From the NCBI GenBank assembly GCA_013176395.1, contig JABMLP010000043.1, positions 1-64,000 of the forward strand: DNA of 64,000 nucleotides, read 5' to 3'. Source of the DNA: Venturia oleaginea. Taxonomy: Eukaryota; Ascomycota; Dothideomycetes; Venturiales; Venturiaceae. Below, piece after piece: positions 24,137 to 35,136 of this stretch. The translations under genes were made by a program, and so were the position numbers. Numbering within the stretch: position 1 is the stretch's first letter; each line of letters starts with the position of its first letter. The notes beneath the pieces were generated by a model. The model did no database searches. It saw only the letters and a program-made list of their open reading frames with translations, and was not told where the DNA came from.

Positions 24137-24783
24137 TTTTGTTACCGATAAAACCTACTTTTCAGATAAAAGAAAAGTAAGTATCTATTTTACGTCTTAC
24201 TTTAAATTTCCACTAAAAATGTTTGAATTAAATAAATATCAAAGTTGAATTGAGATATAGAGACAGGGTTGTCTTAAAGTTCACCGATGAATGACTAATT
24301 TCTTTTAACTTCACAGAATTCAAAGAATAGTAAAAAAAATATTTATTATTTTTGTGATGGTGATATAACCTTCCATAGTTTCATTTTCTAAAAATTTTTA
24401 AACTTTAACCTAATAAAACAAAATATTAACATTAATTAATGAGAAGTTTCTCACAATGGATTTAGATTAACATCACCCCACACTTTGTGGAAACTAAATT
24501 AATCTTTAGTCCTTATATACACAATAAGTAGTAGTTGTACTTTAAATATAAAAGTATCTTTCCATTAAAATATTATTTGATAAGGAGCCTTAAGCTTTAT
24601 GAATTAATATACATATATAACTATATTATTATACTATAAATATATCCTATTTATAGATATCTACTTTGTTTTATAGTAACAAGGATTTATCTTTATAAAA
24701 TTTTTGTAAGGAATTCAAAAAAATTAAATTAAAAAAAAAATATAACCAAAAAATGATAAAAAAAAAATAAATAAACACACAAT
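24137..24783 (+). other. Spacer upstream of atp6
   Basis: About 650 AT-rich bases with long A runs just before atp6. No ORF or tRNA is recognised. Confidence 0.55.
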
Positions 24784-25557
24784 ATGTTATTAAATACAAA
24801 CCAATTAATGGTAAATTCACCATTAGAACAATTTGAAGTTACTAATTTAATAGGAATAAATGCACCTATCTTAGGATATTTAAATATTACATTAACTAAT
24901 TTAGGTTTATACTCTTTATTAGTTTTATTTTTAATAATTGGAATACATTATGCTGGTAATAATGAAGTAAAATTAGTACCAAGTAAATGGTCAATTGTTT
25001 TAGAAAGTTTATATGCTAGTATCCATTCAATGGTAAGAGAACAATTAGGTAAAGAAGTATACTTACCATTTATTTACTCAATCTTCTTTTTCATCTTAAT
25101 AGCTAATTTAACTGGTAACATACCTTATTCATTTACTATTACTACTTCTATTATAGTAAGTATTGGTTTCTCTTTCACTATTTTAATAGCAGTAACTATT
25201 TTAGGTTTAAGTATTCATAAATTACACTTCTTTTCATATTTTGTACCATCTGGAACACCTTTAGCTTTAGTACCTTTATTAGTATTAATTGAATTAACTA
25301 GTTATTTAGCTAGAGCTTTCTCTTTAGGTATCAGATTATTTGCTAATATGGTTGCCGGTCACACTTTAATGAAAATTTTAGCAACATTCTTATATCAAAT
25401 GTTTAATGCTAGTTTCATTGTAGCTATATTAACTTTAATTCCATTTACTTTATTCTTGGCTATTATGACATTAGAATTAGCAGTATCTGTAATTCAAGCT
25501 TATGTATTTACAATTTTAACATGTTCTTACATTAAAGATTCAATTAATTTACATTAA
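24784..25557 (+). CDS. atp6: ATP synthase F0 subunit a
   Basis: It forms the proton half-channels of ATP synthase next to the c-ring in the inner membrane. The 257-aa length is normal. It starts with a propeptide-like N-terminus (NSPLEQFEV). Landmarks are NLTGNIPYSFT, LARAFSLGIRLFANMVAGH with the essential Arg, and AYVFTILTCSYIKDSI at the end. There is no intron. A mutated internal fragment of this gene is duplicated at 1267-1410. Confidence 0.97.
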   Translation: MLLNTNQLMVNSPLEQFEVTNLIGINAPILGYLNITLTNLGLYSLLVLFLIIGIHYAGNNEVKLVPSKWSIVLESLYASIHSMVREQLGKEVYLPFIYSIFFFILIANLTGNIPYSFTITTSIIVSIGFSFTILIAVTILGLSIHKLHFFSYFVPSGTPLALVPLLVLIELTSYLARAFSLGIRLFANMVAGHTLMKILATFLYQMFNASFIVAILTLIPFTLFLAIMTLELAVSVIQAYVFTILTCSYIKDSINLH

Positions 25558-25804
25558 TCTTAAAACTGTATTCAGTCTTTATATTCATTATTCATTTTTA
25601 ATAAATCAGAATATAAATAAAGTTAAAGAAGGGGAAAGTATTTAATATAACAACAATTATTATATTTCCCCTTTAATTATGTATAGTATCATAATAATAA
25701 ATCTAAATTTAATCTATTAATAGAATTACTCACAATTTTCTACTCTGACGACTTCTATTACTATTTCTAGTAAAGAAATATTGGATAATTAATAAAAAAA
25801 TAAT

Positions 25805-25879
25805 AAGATTGGTAATTAAATATAGGAATAATGCTAGTTATTAAAACTAGAGTTCTCAGTTCAAATCTGATGTATCTTA
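25805..25879 (+). pseudogene. tRNA-like remnant
   Basis: The ends AAGAT/ATCTT can pair, the T arm is CAG-TTCAAAT-CTG, and a hairpin CTAGT-TATTAAA-ACTAG sits in the anticodon position. The loop lacks U33 and would read a stop codon. It is more likely a decayed tRNA than a working one. Confidence 0.3.
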
Positions 25880-25988
25880 TCTAGCTTCAAAAAGCTAATT
25901 AATCCAAATTATAAAACAGTTAATCCAGTATCAATGTTTTTGATATGTACTAACATATTTAAAATGTAATTAAATTAAAAAATCAATC

Positions 25989-27224
25989 ATGGAAAGAATC
26001 AAATTATACCAACAAATAGTAGACTTGTTTCAAGGAGTAAATAATCAAGATAAAGACAAACAAGTTATAGTCCATCCTCAAGCTAATATAATGCAAGATC
26101 ATATTAATGATTTAATAAATAGACAAAATGAATTAAAATCTAATTTAGAAAAAGTAGTAGAAGAATTAGATCTTGAGGTGACTCCCTTAAATGAAGCATT
26201 TCCTATTTACAATCCTCAGGAAGAAATATTTCCAGTTAAAATCATTAAACACATTACAAATTTTTTCATTTAAATGAATCAAAAATTGATGAATTAAAAA
26301 TAAGTGATAGTGTGGATAATAATTTAATTAGTAGTGATACTATTATAAACACTGTAACCCCGGAAGTAAGTAATTCTGTTGCTTCTTTAATACACAATCT
26401 CCGCTTCGACCCTTGGGAGATTTAGGTTAAACTACTATAAATGAAATAATTGTTAATTTAAACCATTATAAATTTTCAATAATTGGTTTAGTTGATATTT
26501 ACCCTGGTAAAATTATCAGTGCAGGGTTCATATACACTAGTATTGTTAATACTTATGCAAAAATGGTTTATCCATTATCTTATTTAAACAAATGACCCCA
26601 ACAAAGCCATTAATTATGGTTGAAAGACAGAAGAGTAAAATTAACAAGATTTATGCTAGGTCCAGCGCCTGCTATAACTATGTTCTTAATTTTAATTACT
26701 CAAAAATCAGTATTTTATGCCATCACCATCAAAGATGTAGAGGTAAATATTCAAAAAAGTTTATTACATTATTGTTATTTACACCTAAAGCTATAAAACA
26801 TATAAAAGGTATTCACTGTTACTCTACTTCAAATTTAAGTAATAATAATAATAACAATAAATTTAAAATTTTTATGGGTATAATTATATTCTTAATATCT
26901 TTATTAAATTTTTCTGATTTAAATTCCTTATTGGTTTTATTAAGTGGTTTGACTGTAAAAGGATTAGTTAAATTTTATTGTATTATGACTAGTTTTTTTA
27001 TATTTTCAACCTTATTAAGTATATTTTTAATTATTTGATTTCACAAAAATTTAATTAAAGTACCTTTGTATTTACCTTTATTTATATTAAATTGATTAAA
27101 TACTATCAAATATAAAAGTTCAAAGAAAGTAATCCGAATTTTTTTAGATTCTTTAGTAAAAGACACGGTAGTTCATTTCTTTTGTTTAATTCTCATTTCT
27201 TTTTTATCTAGCTATCTATTATAA
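25989..27224 (+). pseudogene. Decayed membrane-protein ORF (family copy 3)
   Basis: The first frame (25989-26273) encodes 94 aa with a likely coiled coil (LINRQNELKSNLEKVVEELD). Coding then seems to continue in shifted frames: NESKIDELKISDSV from about 26274, VDIYPGKIISAGFIYTS near 26490-26570, and MLGPAPAITMFLILITQ near 26650-26710. The last frame, 26592-27224, is open if TGA at 27036 and 27093 is Trp. It carries an Asn run (NNNNNN) and ends with hydrophobic segments around a loop NLIKVPLYLPLFILNW. The layout of N-terminal coiled coil, GPA-type segment and paired C-terminal membrane segments matches orf340. At least three frame breaks make it a pseudogene. The function of the family is unknown. 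Confidence 0.55.
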
Positions 27225-27869
27225 AATAAGGGGTGTGATACTAATCATAGTTTTATTTTTTTTTAGTTATTTCCCCCTATTTTATAATCTTTTTAAACAA
27301 ATGTAGCAAATAAAAATAAATGTTAGTAAAAAAAAAAACAAAAACAATTCTTTAAAGTTAAAGATTTTTATAGTTGAATCATTTGTTCTTTCATTATAAA
27401 TTATAATGGAAATATAAAATAGGATGTACAAGTATTGTATTGATAATAAAATATCTTTAAAAATATAATTACTACAAATAAAATAAAACGATTATAGTCA
27501 AAACTATAGCAATAGGTTAAAAATTTTACCCTTAACTATTAATTAAAATGGGATAATTATCATTTTTAATTAAGGGAAAAAAACAAAACAAAACAAAAAT
27601 TTAATTTTTTTTAGAAGTACGTTAAAATAGATTTTTAACTTTAATTATAAAATAACCTTTTTAATAAGTAGAAAAATAAAGATAATTGGTATTGACAAAT
27701 GGTTCAACATTAAATGAAAGAGTCATATATTTTCTATTTAGTAAAATATAAATATTAAAAAATTATATCAATCTATCATTTATTATTTATAAATTTAAAT
27801 ACAAATAAATAAAATAATTATTCTTTTATAAAAAGAAATCGATAAAAGTATCGATGACAATATAGTAAT
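27225..27869 (+). other. Spacer upstream of rnl
   Basis: About 645 AT-rich bases with several A runs. No gene recognised. The rRNA 5' end lies somewhere near the right edge of this stretch. Confidence 0.5.
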
Positions 27870-28649
27870 AACATCAAACAGTAATTCAAAGGGGTTATTA
27901 AGGAAAAACTAGCAAATTTATAAAAAAGGAGGGCACAAGTCCAAAAGCCACAATTTACCGAAAGGTGATCAAGTTTCATTAGATTTATTTAATGTTGACA
28001 AAGAATGTAGGCGATCCTAAGGGAAACCTTTATATTTAAACTTCCCGAAGTAAAACATTTCATTAGGGAAAGGAAAGGAAATCAACCGAGACTCCGAAAG
28101 TAATGGCGAGTGAAATCGGACCAGCCTTTATTTTTAAAAATAAATTTAACAAAAATACACACCAGAAACCAAAGAAGGTAAAATAGTCCTGTATGTTAAA
28201 TCTTTTTAAATTAATGTTTAAATAAGTATTATTAAATTAAAATTTATTTAAATAATGAGTACGACGAGAGTGAACTTGTCGGAATATAGGGGAACCATCC
28301 TCTAAGGCTAAGTATTTATAAATTTAGCGATAGTGAAAAGTACCGTGAGGGAAAGTTTGAAATAGTTATGTATTTTTAGACATAAATGAAATAGTTGAAT
28401 TAGTAACTCTATAAGCAGTCGAAATTTATAATTATAAATGACGGCGTACCTTTTGCATAATGGGTCAGCAAGTTAATAGGAGTAGCAAGGTTAAAAGCCT
28501 TAGTGAAAGCGACCACACTAACTAGCTAAAAGTATTTTTAATTTCATAGATATTAAGAATAGGGTATCCTTCATAGTCATAAGGCTAAGAAGTTAAATAT
28601 TTTCTAGGTGTATAGTGATGGATAAGTTACTTCTATTAGACCCGAAGCT

Positions 28650-29918
28650 GATATGTGTTTTGGGAAAACACTAAATTGGCTGAAACTACCAAACTCCGGG
28701 GACTCCCTAAAGCTTATGATACCAAGCTATTTTCGAAAGATAATAAGTGGCCAGAATAATTACCTGGGTACGGTAACAAGTCATAAGATGAGTGAAAACG
28801 AAATGGGATATCGCGGATCTAAATCAATATTGAATAATATTGTAAAAGAGCAACGAGTAGACGGTAGTTGGAGCATTATAAAAGCCAAATCCAGACAAAT
28901 GCTCTTAAGGTGTACTCTAATGGGTTTCGAAAGAAATTATCAAGTCAAAATCCTTTCTAAACAATTAAATTATTTCTCTACTTTACAATCTTTAAACATA
29001 TTAAATCCATGGTTTGTAACAGGACTTGCAGACTCAGAAGGTACCTTTACTGTAATGATTGATCCAAATCAAAAACGTACACTGGGTTGGCGTGTTCAAG
29101 CTAAATTTCAAATTGGTCTACATGAACGAGATTTAGCCTTATTGTTACAAGTACAGCAATTTTTCGGGGGCATTGGGTCAATAGGTCAAAGTGGAAGTAT
29201 GGTCTTTTATTCAGTATCTAGTGTTAAAGATTTAACAAATACTATAATACCACATTTTTTAAAATATACTTTATTAACTCAAAAAGCCGCAGATTTTTTA
29301 CTGTTCAAAACCATAGTTTCTCTAATAAATAATAAAGTCCATCTAACAATTGAAGGATTAAATCAAATAATTAATATAAAAGCCTCTATGAATACAGGTC
29401 TTTCTCAAATTGTCAAATCAAATTTTAATAACATTGTTCCGGTTAATAGACCCAATGTAAATACTTACAATATCCCGGATCCTCAATGGATAACAGGATT
29501 TGTAAATGGAGAGGGAACTTTTGATATAAAAATATATAGTTCCAAAACTAAAACCGGATATGCCGTTCAATTAAGATTTAGAATTCCGCAACATGAAAGA
29601 GATACTAAATTAATAGAGTTAATAATGAAATATTTTGGTTCAGGTAAAATAGAAAAACATACTCAATTTCCATCTGTAACTTTAGTTATAGTTAAATTTT
29701 CAGATTTAATTGAAAAAGTTATACCTTTTTTTGAATTATATCCTCTTATTGGTATAAAACAAAATGATTTTTTAGATTGGTGTAATGCAGCAAAACTAAT
29801 TACCGATGGATCACATCTCACAATTGAAGGATTAAATTTAATTCGAATAATTAAAGAGGGAATGAATAAAGGTAGAACCAACAAATAATTTAATTGCATG
29901 ATAAATTTGATCTCCATG
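28650..29918 (+). mobile_element. rnl intron 1, group I
   Basis: It interrupts GACCCGAAGCT | AGGTGATC. The 5' core (CAAACTCCGGGGACTCCC, TATCGCGGATCTAAATC, GAGCAACGAGTAGACGG) and the 3' end are nearly the same as nad5 intron 1. The 3' terminus is CCATG, shared with nad5 intron 1 and cox2 intron 2. Confidence 0.9.
28653..29888 (+). CDS. LAGLIDADG homing endonuclease, rnl intron 1
   Basis: 411 codons are open from 28653, of which the first 110 or so translate the ribozyme core ([32 protein letters not shown]), exactly as in the nad5 and cox2 introns where that frame is fused to an exon. The enzyme domains carry PWFVTGLADSEGTFTV and QWITGFVNGEGTFDI, with acidic residues present. The true start is uncertain: an ATG inside the frame near 28919 or later is possible. 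The open core frame in an rRNA gene points to recent arrival from a protein gene. Confidence 0.9.
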   Translation: MCFGKTLNWLKLPNSGDSLKLMIPSYFRKIISGQNNYLGTVTSHKMSENEMGYRGSKSILNNIVKEQRVDGSWSIIKAKSRQMLLRCTLMGFERNYQVKILSKQLNYFSTLQSLNILNPWFVTGLADSEGTFTVMIDPNQKRTLGWRVQAKFQIGLHERDLALLLQVQQFFGGIGSIGQSGSMVFYSVSSVKDLTNTIIPHFLKYTLLTQKAADFLLFKTIVSLINNKVHLTIEGLNQIINIKASMNTGLSQIVKSNFNNIVPVNRPNVNTYNIPDPQWITGFVNGEGTFDIKIYSSKTKTGYAVQLRFRIPQHERDTKLIELIMKYFGSGKIEKHTQFPSVTLVIVKFSDLIEKVIPFFELYPLIGIKQNDFLDWCNAAKLITDGSHLTIEGLNLIRIIKEGMNKGRTNK

Positions 29919-30744
29919 AGGTGATCTTCCTAAGACCAGATTATAATGGATCGAACGGGTGAATGTAGCAAAATTCTCCGAAGAGTTTTAGGAAGCGGTG
30001 AAATGCCAATCTGACCTAGTGATAGCTGGTTTTCTACGAAACATATGTAAGTATGACATCTAAACAAAATTTATGGTGGTACAGCACTGAGTTCCCAACT
30101 ATTTCTTTTTTTAAAAGAAAAGTTTAGGTTGCGGGGACGTCGAAAATCTTACCAATGGAAGAGAATCTCGGAATGACATAAATTGATGTTAGATATTCAG
30201 ACTGCTCATGCGAAGTTGGGTAGTCAAGACGGAAACAGCCGAGAACACGAAACAAGGTCCCAAATGATTTTTAAGTGAAATGAAGGAAGTAATATATTGA
30301 ATGCAGCTGTAAAGTGAGCCTAAACCATAGGACTACTGGGCTCATAACAAAAACCGAGCTATTTGCAAGGAAACCCTAAAGCTTTAAGTACTCATCTAAA
30401 GATAGTAACAATCTTAAAGATAATACAATGGGTAATTTGCAGGAAACCAAATATAATTTATATTATAAAGTAGGATCCTCAACGACTATACGCTTGGAAT
30501 AATTAACTAAATATTAATTATTGTGACATAGTCTAAACAATTCACGAAAGAAATTGAATAGGGTCGAGAAAGAAACGGCCTTCCTATAAATCATTTTTGT
30601 ATCTCTTTTGGTAAAGTTAAATAGTAATTAGAAAAGCCGTTGGTTCTGCTTTTCACTAAGAGGGCTAGTACCCCAAACTTAAGTTCAAATAATGAAAAAT
30701 AACTTTTACCTACAAAAATAAAAAAATTAATTAAAGCAAACTAC

Positions 30745-31754
30745 AGAAACAATGAATTTAAAGAACCAAGTTAACAATAATTTTATTATGTGTTCAGGTT
30801 ATATAAGTGGATTAACTCAAGCTTCCTTTTTTTGTTCTGTTATAATCTCTCCACCCGCCTGCGGCACAACATAGATTTGGAATTCAATTTAGACCTAAAT
30901 TTACTATAACTGCAGATTTAGATTCTAAATATGTCTTAGATAGTATCCAATCATTTTTTAATTGTGGTAATGTAACCGTTAATAATAAAAATCATACTGC
31001 TGAATTTGAAGTAGTAAGAATTGAAGAACTTTATAATATTATTATTCCTCATTTTTTAAATTATCCAGTATTTTGTGCTAAATTACATGCATTTAATTTA
31101 TTTCAAGAAATAGTAAATGCTTTATTTAATAAAGACAAAAGAACGATCGAAGGAAGAGTAGAATTATTAAAGTTAGCTTTATCTATGAATACTACTACAA
31201 ATAGAACAGAAGAAAGAATAGATTCTCTATATTCTTTATTAGGGGTAACAGATCCTGGAGATAAAGTTTTATTTTTAAATGATAAAACAGAATTAACTAG
31301 TCCTTTATCTAATGAACATATCTCAGGTATAATAGATGGGGATGGATCTTTTTTTATTTCTTTCCTAAATAATGGAGAAATTAAAACTGGGTTTAATATA
31401 ACTAGTGATAAAGCTTCTAAATCTTTATTAGAAAGTATAAAAAAACAATTAAAAAATATAGGATCTATCCATGAAGGTTCTAAAAATGAATTGGTATATA
31501 CAGTTAATGGTTTAAATCAGATTAATGATGTTTTAATACCATTTATGGATAATAATCCAATCTTTTCAGAAAGAGCTTTACATTATGAAAAATTTAAAAC
31601 TGTTAGTTTAAAGTTAAATAACGAAAAACCTTTAACTTTAGATAGTAAGTTACAAATAGTTGAGTTATGTTATGACATGAATAAAAAGGGAAAACATAGA
31701 AATTTAAGTAAAACACAATATATAGAAATACTTAAAAATGAACATAATAAATAA
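30745..31754 (+). pseudogene. LAGLIDADG endonuclease broken by a GC palindrome, rnl intron 2
   Basis: The upstream frame reads CSGYISGLTQASFFCSVIISP; the first motif has lost its D-G residues. A 13-nt insert (30855-30867) then shifts the frame. Without it, the frame passes through QHRFGIQFRPKFTITADLDS and joins the 31185-31754 part, which holds the second motif HISGIIDGDGSFFIS. The gene therefore has two independent lesions. Family members usually carry GLTQADGSFFC at motif 1. Recognition is from general family knowledge. Confidence 0.85.
30855..30867 (+). repeat. GC-rich palindromic 13-mer insertion, site 1
   Basis: CCGCCTGCGGCAC forms the hairpin CCGC-CT-GCGG in an otherwise AT-rich region. 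It sits after TCTCCAC, inside a LAGLIDADG frame. Removing exactly 13 nt restores the family reading frame. An identical 13-mer is at 35532-35544. Confidence 0.85.
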
Positions 31755-33340
31755 AATAGGGGTTTAAATAAATTATATTTAAATTTCCCCCTTAGTTTGT
31801 TTTAATTAATAACAAAGATAGCTATAGGACATTGGGTAGTCGCTATCTTTTAATAAACGTAATGTAACAACGTAGCAGCCTTATACAATAGAATATTACA
31901 CCAAAAATTTAACGGGTCTCAAAAAATCAACCGATATCGTGTTTATTTTGAATAATAAAATTTTAATATTCAATATATAGGTAGTAGAACATTCAGTATA
32001 CTGATGATAAAACAGTGTTTCATTGTTTTTAGGTCACTGAAGAGAGAATGCTGACATGAGTAACGTAAAAAGAAGTTATAATACTTCTCGCCGAATACGA
32101 AAGGGTTGTAAGGAAAGGTTAAACCACCTTATGTTAATGCGGCCTCTAAGGAATAAAACCAAAGTTTTGTCTGATGAGTATGAATTAGAAAGTCCATTTT
32201 AAATAAAATTTAAAGGGACCAGGAAAATAATATATTCTTAACTACCGTACCCTAAACCGACACAGGTTCGTAAGTAGAGTATACTAAGGCGTAGAGCTAA
32301 AAGTTGTTAAGGAACTCGGCAAGTTCTCCTCATAAGTTTGACGATAAGAGGAACCCTTTATAGGGTGGCACAAAATCGGAGGCCCCGACTGTTTACTAAA
32401 AACACAATTCAGAGCAATGATGAAAAATCATAGTATTCTGGATGAAATTTGCCCAATGCCATTAACATAAAAGAGGTTATGGGTAACTGTAACTGATTGA
32501 AAGTCTGGTTAATAGCGGTCTTAACTATGAGGATCCAAAGGTAGCAAAATAAATTGGCCATTAAATGTGGTCTGGTATCAATAGTGTAACGATGGTCTCA
32601 CTGTCTCTACAACTTGCTCAGTGAAATTGAATTACCCGTGCAGATGCGGGTTGCCTCCAGGTGGACGGGAAACTTAAATTATATCTGGAATAAAATTAAA
32701 ATGCGACTAGATAAGTTTACTATAATAATGTTGTGTAAACCAACCAGATAACCCATTATCTGAGCTCAAACAGCATGTTTTCGGAGTAATCCTAAATCAT
32801 GAAGCCTGTTTATATGTAATTATTCAATATGGGAAAAGTGAATAAATTGAATATTTCATATAAGAGCTAGATACCTATGAACAATGTAATGTGAATTCAC
32901 GTCAGAAGCGGTATGATTGATTGTAGAAAGACGTTCCCGTGTTTTTCTTAATGGGTCTAAATGTCTCATAACGTATAGTGGAGTTCTAAGGGTATCATTA
33001 AAGTATTATAGTAAAAACTAGGTAAGCCCAATAATAACCAATTTACAAGAATTAGTAATTGGAGGTTTATCTGCGAAGATAAATAGCTATTAGTGGGTAT
33101 AGGAAATTCAAAAAAGCTAAAGTCTTGTTGTAATGACAAGGATAGGTTCAGTTGAACTAATCTGAAAGGATGCTGACTTTGAATAAGTGTTAAGTGATAA
33201 TTGTTATAAATTTTTATTGGAAGTAATAAAACTGAAATTTTATTTCATTCTAGTACCAGCTCCAATTAATCCAAAGTAGGTTAACCCTGCACTAATGTAT
33301 TTAGTATGCTAATAACATATTTAAATTAAATTAAAAAACT

Positions 33341-34267
33341 ATGAATATGATAAATAGAAATTTTACTAAACCTAATCAAAATTTAATACCTTGGCAGGTT
33401 ACAGGATTAACAGATGGTGAAGGATCATTTGTTTATTCTATAACTAATACAGGGAAAGGCTTAACAGGCCAAAAATTAAGTTTAGAATTTAAAGTAACAC
33501 AAAAAACACATTCAGAAGGAGTACTTTATGAACTTAAAGAATATTTTGGGTGTGGTAATGTAGTTATAGATAATAGAAAAACAGATACTAAAAAATTTCA
33601 TATTAATTCTTTAAAACATCTTTTAGAAAAAGTAATACCTCATTTTGATGAGTATCCTTGTCTTACTTCTAAAGAATTAAATTATAAAGATTGGAAAAAA
33701 ATTTGTCTAATCATGAGTAAAAAAGAACATTTGAACATATCAGGAATGGAAGAAGTAAACCAAATAGTATCATTAATGAATAAAAATAGATCTTTTGAAG
33801 ATAAATATAACCATTGTAAATCTTTTTTAGGTTTATCTGATAATGAAGTAAATTTTAATTTACCAAATCATTGGGTACAAGGTTTTTTAACAGGTGAAGG
33901 TTTGTTTTATCATTATTTAAATGGTACAGTTATTAATCCTTCTCTTGAATTAGGTCAAAATAGTCATGATGTAGCTATTTTAATAGCACTTAAAAAATTT
34001 TTCAATGGTGGTTATATAAAACCTAAATATAAATTTAATGATTTAGAAGAATGTAAAAGTTCAAGATCTCTAAATAGATTTATTCTAAGAAATACAGAAA
34101 CTATTATCCAATTTGTAGATCAATATCCTATGTTAACTAGAAAACATCTAGATTACATAGATTGGAAAAAAGTTGTAGAGTTAAAAAATAAAGGTTTACA
34201 TAAAACTGAAGAAGGTTTAGCCTTAATAAATGAAATAGTATCAAAAATGAATTCTAAACGTGATTAA
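33341..34267 (+). CDS. LAGLIDADG homing endonuclease, rnl group II intron 3
   Basis: A free-standing ORF of 308 aa starting at ATG 33341. The motifs are WQVTGLTDGEGSFVY and HWVQGFLTGEGLFYH, with Glu in the catalytic position of both. It ends IVSKMNSKRD, the common NMNxxR-type C-terminus. It is intact. LAGLIDADG genes in group II introns of mitochondrial rRNA genes are known in fungi; here the ORF lies upstream of domain V, probably in a loop of an earlier domain. Confidence 0.92.
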   Translation: MNMINRNFTKPNQNLIPWQVTGLTDGEGSFVYSITNTGKGLTGQKLSLEFKVTQKTHSEGVLYELKEYFGCGNVVIDNRKTDTKKFHINSLKHLLEKVIPHFDEYPCLTSKELNYKDWKKICLIMSKKEHLNISGMEEVNQIVSLMNKNRSFEDKYNHCKSFLGLSDNEVNFNLPNHWVQGFLTGEGLFYHYLNGTVINPSLELGQNSHDVAILIALKKFFNGGYIKPKYKFNDLEECKSSRSLNRFILRNTETIIQFVDQYPMLTRKHLDYIDWKKVVELKNKGLHKTEEGLALINEIVSKMNSKRD

Positions 34268-34311
34268 ATTCCTAGTTTAAAAATTTAAACAATTAACATA
34301 AACTTAATGCT

Positions 34312-34345
34312 TGAGCTGTATGCGATGAAAGTCGCACGTACAGTT
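34312..34345 (+). other. Group II intron domain V (rnl intron 3)
   Basis: A 34-nt hairpin with the GCGATGAAAGTCGC tip. It differs from the rns intron domain V only at two positions, which form a compensated base pair. Confidence 0.9.
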
Positions 34346-35136
34346 CTTAGAGGATGTCAAAGTTGTAAAACTTGGCGGAGCCTCAACAGACCCTATGCAG
34401 CTTTACTGTAGTTAGCTATCATATTGATCTACAACAACCTTAGTTAATAGTAATTAGGGATGTCGATTGACGTAAGATGGAATACCTTCTGACTTTGGTT
34501 GGGTTAATATTTACCTTTTTAAGTCATATATCATATATGACTCAAATTTTTCTTTTGTTTATTATATTCGTATTCTGTTATATAGTGTTATATGGTATGG
34601 AGCTTATAAGGGATAGGTGGCTAATTGGCAGTTTGACTGGGGCGGTCGTCTTTGATAAAGTAGCAAAGTACATCCAAAGATATTTATTTATTATAAGCAA
34701 TCTTTTTTTAAGATACTAACTAAAAAATCATAGTATATATATAAACTATGATAAATATAATTTATTATATTTTTATTAACTTAAGGTATAGCTAGAAAAT
34801 TGAATGGAAATCAATCAACCAGTGTGAAAGGTTGTAATCGGCGTAATGGCGGAAAGCATGCCTAACTGAAAGACTTAGAAGTCGACCAGATACGTAAGTA
34901 GGGCATAGTGACCCTTCGCTATATTATGGAATAGACGGGGATCAATCGATAAAATAAAATAAAAAAAAGTTTATGTTTCACCGTAAGTGTGCCCCTGGGG
35001 CCCTCAAAACTTAGAATTGGTTTAAATGGTGGTATCTTCATCTAAGTTGAGGAAAAATAAGAATTCCACTATTCTATTTTAATATAAAATAGAGCATGCT
35101 TAGACACTTACAAAAAAAAATAAAAATGAATTAAAA

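Larger units (their letters stand above)
30303..31817 (+). mobile_element. rnl intron 2, group I (IB-like, edges approximate)
   Basis: The core strings are GCAAGGAAACCCTAAAGC, TTTGCAGGAAACC, GGATCCTCAACGACTATACG and GACATAGTCTAAAC (30370-30536). rRNA resumes with GTCGCTATCTTTTAATAAACG near 31838. I could not fix the splice sites to the base. Confidence 0.72.
32673..34387 (+). mobile_element. rnl intron 3, group II with LAGLIDADG ORF
   Basis: It splits the conserved GACGGGAA | AGACCC. Domain V is at 34312-34345 (GAGCTGTATGCGATGAAAG, then TCGCACGTACAGTTC), followed by a domain VI-like hairpin. The group II 5' motif appears as ATGCGACTAG at 32701, so about 28 extra nucleotides lie between the exon and this motif. 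The intron encodes LAGLIDADG instead of a reverse transcriptase. Confidence 0.85.

Noticed and set aside
33245..33305. Reverse complement encodes a short Gly/Ala-rich peptide (SAGLTYFGLIGAG) recalling parts of the decayed membrane ORFs
   Set aside because: Only about 17 codons and low complexity; too short to claim an inserted gene fragment without an alignment.
34477..34719. 80-aa open frame with hydrophobic segments
   Set aside because: It lies wholly inside rnl exon 4, covering GTTTGACTGGGGCGGTC of domain V; rRNA explains the sequence.
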